Shown: piece by piece, positions 59,024 through 64,000 of the stretch
Numbering within the stretch: position 1 is the first letter of the stretch
How the letters are laid out: each line of letters opens with the position of its first letter
Assembly (NCBI GenBank): GCA_960531495.1
Contig: OY482859.1
Span: 15,179,274-15,243,273, forward strand
DNA length: 64,000 bases
Reading direction: 5' to 3'
DNA from: Zeus faber
Lineage: Eukaryota > Chordata > Actinopteri > Zeiformes > Zeidae
Translations under genes and position numbers: made by a program
Notes under the pieces: generated by a model
Seen by the model: only the letters and a program-made list of their open reading frames with translations
What the model was told of the DNA's origin: nothing
Database searches by the model: none

Positions 59024-62000
59024 ATGGCCGGAAGCAAAAGTTGCAGCGGAGTTTGTTCGGTGGCGCTTATCGGGGTTTTGTACGCGCTCTTGGCGTCGGC
59101 GAGCGCGGTTCCCCAGGTGCCGCTGCTGCTGTGGTCCAGCGAAAGGTCGGTACGAGTGTGTTTGCAGCGTGATTGAGTCCGAGCGGCTCCCCGGTTGTCG
59201 AGGGAAGCTAATGCTAACGCGGCGACGAGTTGTGTCGGGATAAGAAGCGGTTTAGAAAATCTGGATCTGGATCTGGATCTGGCTTTGGATTTCTTATTCA
59301 ATGGCTTGTTCCCTTGGTGTGATTCCCAGATTGTCCCCAGTGGCCCCACCTGCCGCCGGTCACATCGTGTCAAGCAGCCAGTTGGTGAACTACCTGCGTT
59401 CTGCCCTGGGACCCGGCCCTCACACTGTGCTGCTGTTTCTGCAGGACAAGGTTCGTCCTTCGAGAAAATCTATTCCAGCGCCTAAAAACCCTCATATTCA
59501 ATATACACACCCTGTATATCGCCATGCAATACCCTGTCGTAGACTATAATATTATTGCTGTTGTTGTTTTTGTTACGCTACATACTTTGTTTTGCACTGC
59601 CTTTGGAGTTGCCATTCTTTGGTAATGCACGGTACTTGTATGTTAATGTTTAGCCAACAGCCCACGACCACTTGGCTGATTTTTCATGCACCTTTTTTAC
59701 AATAAACATAGCATGTTGACCCATGTGGAATATATATAGGTTTATTATAATTTAGTCGAGAAATGAGTCAGTGACGCCTCCCTGCTCACGGGGTTGTGAC
59801 ACAGTCATCCAGAAGCTTTGGAATTTCCACAGCAATGTGACAATGAGCTGTGGCGACCGTTTCCTGTTTTGCTCAGTTTCACTTTTCGCAGGCGGTCTGT
59901 CCTTGCGTGCCAGAAACGTAGAAACATTTTGAAGAGTGGACCTAAGATTGCTATGGGATTTGCGTTTAAAAGCGTCGTTATAGTTGCGCAAATGTTGCCG
60001 CGGTTACAAGATGATTGTGATGTCACACCTATCTGTTGCCAATCAGTTGACCTGATTTGGTTCTGTTTCTTTTGATGTAGTTAAGCCAAGAGGACTTCAC
60101 AAAGTTTGGAGGAGTGTTTGGTAACAAGGAAGAGGGTGCCTTTCCAAACCTCGAGGTATGATTTGTTGAACCTGAAGTTTGTTCACATTTCTTTTTGACG
60201 CCGCATGCATGCAGAGCAGTAACAGACGCAGCGTTTACATTTTCGTGACTTCTCTCGTATTCCAACGATGTCTGTTTTCCAGGCTGCGTTGCACTCTTCC
60301 ACCTCCTCATTCGTGCTCCCTGCTTCGGAATGGAGGGGATCCAGTGCGGTACTGGACCTGCTCCAAGAAAAGCTGGGTGTCTCCCCTCTCCTTGTCGACC
60401 CAGATACTCTGTCACATCTCCAACTCAGTGCAGCTGACAGAAACCTGCTGCTCTTCAACCTTCCGTACTGTGCCAGGTGACTATAGGATTATAGGAGTAA
60501 TTTAGGCAAGTATAATGTTCCTTTGATTAAACCTGTGGGGATTTTTTTTTTCCAGCATCCATAAGTCGTGTCAGGAAGTTTTACACAAGAATGGTAAGTT
60601 TTAAGCATTTGGAATCAAGGGAATGCAATTACCAGGACGCTAGCGTGGCTCATGCGGGACTGAGCTGTGTTTTTATTTCCTACAGATGAAATTATTGGAG
60701 AAGTTTTGCGCATCGTGAAAGCCAAAAATGTCCCCTACACTGCCATATATACAGGACTCCAGCCATCACATGTACGGTGTATTCCTATGTGCCTACAACA
60801 TACCTCTTTAATAATAATAATAAAATTTTTAAAAAGTGTGTCAATCCTCAAACTTTTCCATCTACATCGACAGGAAAGTCTGGAGACGTCCATGTCCGGC
60901 CAGCCTCAGGGTCGCTCGCTGCTTCAAGCTGCCGCAGTGGGTGACGTCCGACCTCCCATCATGTACAACGTGTCCGACAGTCCCTGCATCATGCTCTGGG
61001 CTCAGAACCTCAACGTCAGCTTCGCAGGCACCGCGAGCTGGATCGACCTCACCGTCCAGACCCCGACTCTGGACGGCTCCATTTGTAACGGCACAAACTC
61101 TATGTGAGAACACGTCTTCACGCACTGTCTTTATAAATACTAATCAAGCTGTGTTATCGTCAGTATATCTCAACAGAGTTTAAGGAATATACGTGTGACT
61201 GTTAATGCAGTTGGGATATTCATACCCTACTTTTTTTTTTTTTTTTTTTTTCAACCAGGCTTGTCCTTAATTATCCATCTGGCATCACTCTAAGGTGAGT
61301 GAAACGGGATGCGTTTGACACAGAAAACGAGGGTTCAAGTAAAATATATTTTGTCACGGTTATAAAGACGTGGGGGCATATCGCCTCTTTGTGTGTTGAT
61401 ACACTGCAGTACAGTACTAAATATTATTCTGTATCACCAGTTTTGCCATGAGTCAGCGGTTCTTTCCAGTGTCTGCCCGGAACTGGTTCACCCTGGACAC
61501 GGTGCACCTGCAGTCCAACAGCCAAGCTGCGTCGTTCAGTGGGAGCCACGGTATCTACGCCCCGGCGGAGTACTCCTTCCACTGCCAGTCGGTCAACAGC
61601 TTCAGAAATGCCCTGCTTGTGCCCGGTGAAGCCACCCAAAACGCATCTCGATGGAGGCTTAATTTTGTAGACTTCCAGGTAAAACAATAGCAATGTTGCG
61701 ATCGGGGTAGTATAAAGTCCTTGTCTCGTCAAAAGCAAATCCGATTTGCGTCATAATTCTACACTTGAAATGCCATGTGCATTCGCTAAATATGGCAAAT
61801 CCAAAAGAAACTCCGAAATTAGACTAACATTTACCACCATTATGGCTTTAAAAATTGTAGGGAAAATAAATACATGCTTTGATGTACCTTTTCAAGCTGT
61901 CAGTTGAGGCAGTGAATACATCGTTTATTAGATTAGTAAAGCGTGTTATGTCTCCTGTTCAAACGCAGTCAACAATGTTGAACCTGATTGGCTCACAGCG

Positions 62001-62524
62001 GGGAGCTGCTTTGAAGCTAAACATAATGCGATTGGCTTAAAGCGCAGCGACGTCTGATTGGCTGAAAGCAGCTCCCAGGATGCATCCCACCAATGCAAAT
62101 GTGTGGCGACACATTTTCACAAGAATATCCAGTAACAGCTGCAACCGGCTTCAACTTGTGCAATAGGCTTTCCGTGTACGTGTAGTCTTTTTATAGGTGA
62201 GCGGTTGCCACGCAAGGACTATAGTTTTTGATTGATTTTATGTTTTATAACTAGAGACCATGTCTTAATGACTGCATGTGATTTCCCTGCTCGTTTTCTC
62301 GTCCGACACAGATCCAGGGCTTCGGTTTGGCAAACGGGACAAACTTCTCCTACGCAAGCGATTGTGCGGGGTTCTTCACGGCAGGGATCTGGATGGGGCT
62401 GCTCACCTCGCTGCTCATGCTGCTGATCCTCGCCTACGGCCTCCACATGATCATGCAGCTCAGCTCCATGGACCGCTTCGATGACCCCAAAGGTCCGTCC
62501 ATATCCGTGCCTCAGTCGGAGTAA
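59024..62524 (+). CDS. atp6ap1: V-type proton ATPase accessory subunit 1 (Ac45)
   Basis: Type I membrane glycoprotein of the V-ATPase membrane sector. It assists V-ATPase assembly and acidification in the ER-Golgi, lysosomes and secretory granules. Exons: 59024-59145, 59330-59450, 60081-60155, 60283-60476, 60556-60593, 60686-60771, 60874-61103, 61259-61294, 61441-61678, 62312-62524 (450 aa; human 470). The signal peptide is [20 protein letters not shown]. The luminal domain has several Asn glycosylation motifs (NVS, NGT, NAS, NFS). The C-terminus carries the conserved SYASDC stretch, one membrane helix ([20 protein letters not shown]) and the cytosolic tail [14 protein letters not shown], as in human ATP6AP1. 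No furin-type RXXR before the C-terminal domain was noticed, though the whole luminal part was not checked residue by residue. The a and b fish co-orthologues cannot be told apart. Confidence 0.96.
61231..61251. repeat. poly(T) in the acceptor of atp6ap1 exon 8
   Basis: Twenty-one T residues form most of the polypyrimidine tract before the acceptor at 61257-61258. Confidence 0.85.
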
Positions 62525-62530
62525 AACACG

Positions 62531-62545
62531 CCCCCCCCCCCCCCC
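62531..62545. repeat. poly(C) run just after the atp6ap1 stop
   Basis: About fifteen C residues begin 7 nt after the stop codon. Confidence 0.9.
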
Positions 62546-63028
62546 TTCCACTCAAGTTTCCCCTTTCGTCAGAAAAGACGCAGCTCTGAACTGTTCTCCG
62601 TGGATGCATTTGACACAGCCCACAAGCGTTCAATTTGTGGCCTGAAATTGCCTTCCTAGCAGTCACCCAAAGATATGAAATTGATTGTTTCTCCTCGCGG
62701 TCATGTCTGGGTTTTGTTTTGTTTTAGTTTTTAATGCACAAGGACCATTCCATTGAAAATTTCACCCTCCTTATTCACAAGTGCCAAAATAAGAAAGAGC
62801 ATGTTTACCGTTCTGATTTGAATCCATTTGTAAAAAAAAAAATTGTTCGTTTTTTTTGTTTTTTTTTGTCATTGTTTGCAAATTCAAGGAGATGACTTTT
62901 GTCGTTATCTTGCCCAAAACACTTTTTTGTTCTGACATCACACATAAATTCTGCTGTTGCATTATTTACTGTTCTAGACCATGATCGTTGCTGTTTTGTC
63001 TACTGTAATTTAAAGACTAATTATGAAT

Positions 63029-63169
<141 letters not shown>

Positions 63170-63427
63170 ATCTGATAGCTGCTTGTCTTTTAAGACAATC
63201 AAATGTTGCCTTTTTGGAAATTCCTTCCTACTTGCTTTTTTTGTTTAGGAAGTCACATGAGAAAACTTGGTACAACGCTGTTAGACAGAAAAGAAATCTG
63301 CTGATGTCATTTATTTATATGAAATGTCTCTTGTTCTGTCCTCAACTCGCCACGCTGAGTTCAAGTTAAAACAACCTCCACTTGTTGACGGATCCTTGTT
63401 AAAACATTAAGATGTGCCATCAGTAAT

Positions 63428-63433
63428 AATAAA
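63428..63433 (+). promoter_or_regulatory. atp6ap1 polyadenylation signal (candidate)
   Basis: AATAAA about 900 nt after the stop codon, shortly before an oligo(A) run at about 63451. Confidence 0.5.
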
Positions 63434-63449
63434 TTTTTATGGGTGATAA

Positions 63450-64000
63450 TAAAAAAAAAAAAAAAGATCTGAGATTTTGGGCTACTTTATGTGACTGCAC
63501 CGCCTCGAACATTTCTCTTTATTTTTGCACACTTCAAGGTTGTAGCTATTTCTTCTGCATATGAATCGATACTTCATTTGAGAGATGACTTTATTTACAG
63601 AAGGGCATTTTATGTGCCACTTGTTTTTCTTATGTATTATGCTTTTGTCTGTAGTTCATATAGGCGTTTAACTCAAGTATTCATTTATTCTTGATTATTT
63701 TATTATTAATATATTATCACCACAGTACTCCTCTCACACTTTTCAAGCCATATCAATGTGAAATACATCAAAATGTCTGGCTCAGTCCACGTTGGGTTGC
63801 CATCTTTTTACAGAAGTAGAACAAATCTTGGCCCTAGAGGTTTCCTATTAGAAAATAGATTGCGGCAGAGAAAATTTGCCACTTTGACACACACTTGTAA
63901 CTCGTGACAGCTCCCGCAGGTTTGCAAGTGCACGCGCATATTATACATCGAAAGGAAGGCAATTTCGTCCTGCTACTCGATGCAAAACTCTAAAACTTGT
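63450..64000. other. right edge, no gene seen
   Basis: AT-rich sequence downstream of atp6ap1 with no supportable exon. Confidence 0.4.

Overview
The window looks like a teleost fish chromosome. It has short-intron vertebrate genes with GT-AG splice sites, abundant CA/GT, CT/GA, GATA and TTCC microsatellites, hAT-like and other inverted-repeat DNA transposons, LINE remnants, and a broken Ty3/Gypsy element with the unusual Gmr1-type domain order. The species cannot be named from this sequence.

Five host genes can be assembled exon by exon, each with an unbroken reading frame across all splice junctions. (1) A four-module CCN matricellular protein, + strand, 18739-23033, 5 exons, 355 aa. (2) pfkfb1, 6-phosphofructo-2-kinase/fructose-2,6-bisphosphatase, + strand, 25711-32133, 14 exons, 457 aa. 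(3) itih6, inter-alpha-trypsin inhibitor heavy chain 6, + strand, 37529-49779, 17 exons, 1266 aa. (4) gdi1, Rab GDP dissociation inhibitor alpha, - strand, 57402-53280, 11 exons, 447 aa. (5) atp6ap1, the V-ATPase accessory subunit Ac45, + strand, 59024-62524, 10 exons, 450 aa. A short open segment at 30-170 may be the last exon of a gene that begins left of the window.

Layout: 1-18600 is repeat-rich and nearly gene-free. It holds long pyrimidine tracts, a 420-bp GATA tract, inverted-repeat elements and a LINE remnant. 18600-32400 holds ccn and pfkfb1 in tandem. 32400-37500 is intergenic repeat. 37500-50470 is itih6; its large intron 3 holds the Gmr1-like fossil, which carries a telomere-like (CCCTAA)n tract. 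50470-53280 separates the converging ends of itih6 and gdi1. gdi1 and atp6ap1 are divergent from a CpG-rich interval of about 1.6 kb. A perfect CLEAR/TFEB palindrome lies about 50 bp upstream of the atp6ap1 start.

The genes do not form one pathway. Their linkage is informative, though: PFKFB1 and ITIH6 are neighbours on human Xp11.2, and GDI1 and ATP6AP1 are neighbours on human Xq28, so this fish segment joins two blocks of human X-linked genes. No wholly new biological system was found. The best leads are the run of phase-1 mini-exons encoding a Tyr/Asp-rich segment in itih6, the CLEAR site, a GC-AG intron in pfkfb1, a minimal poly(A) retro-insertion with a 15-bp target duplication, and the rearranged-pol fossil.
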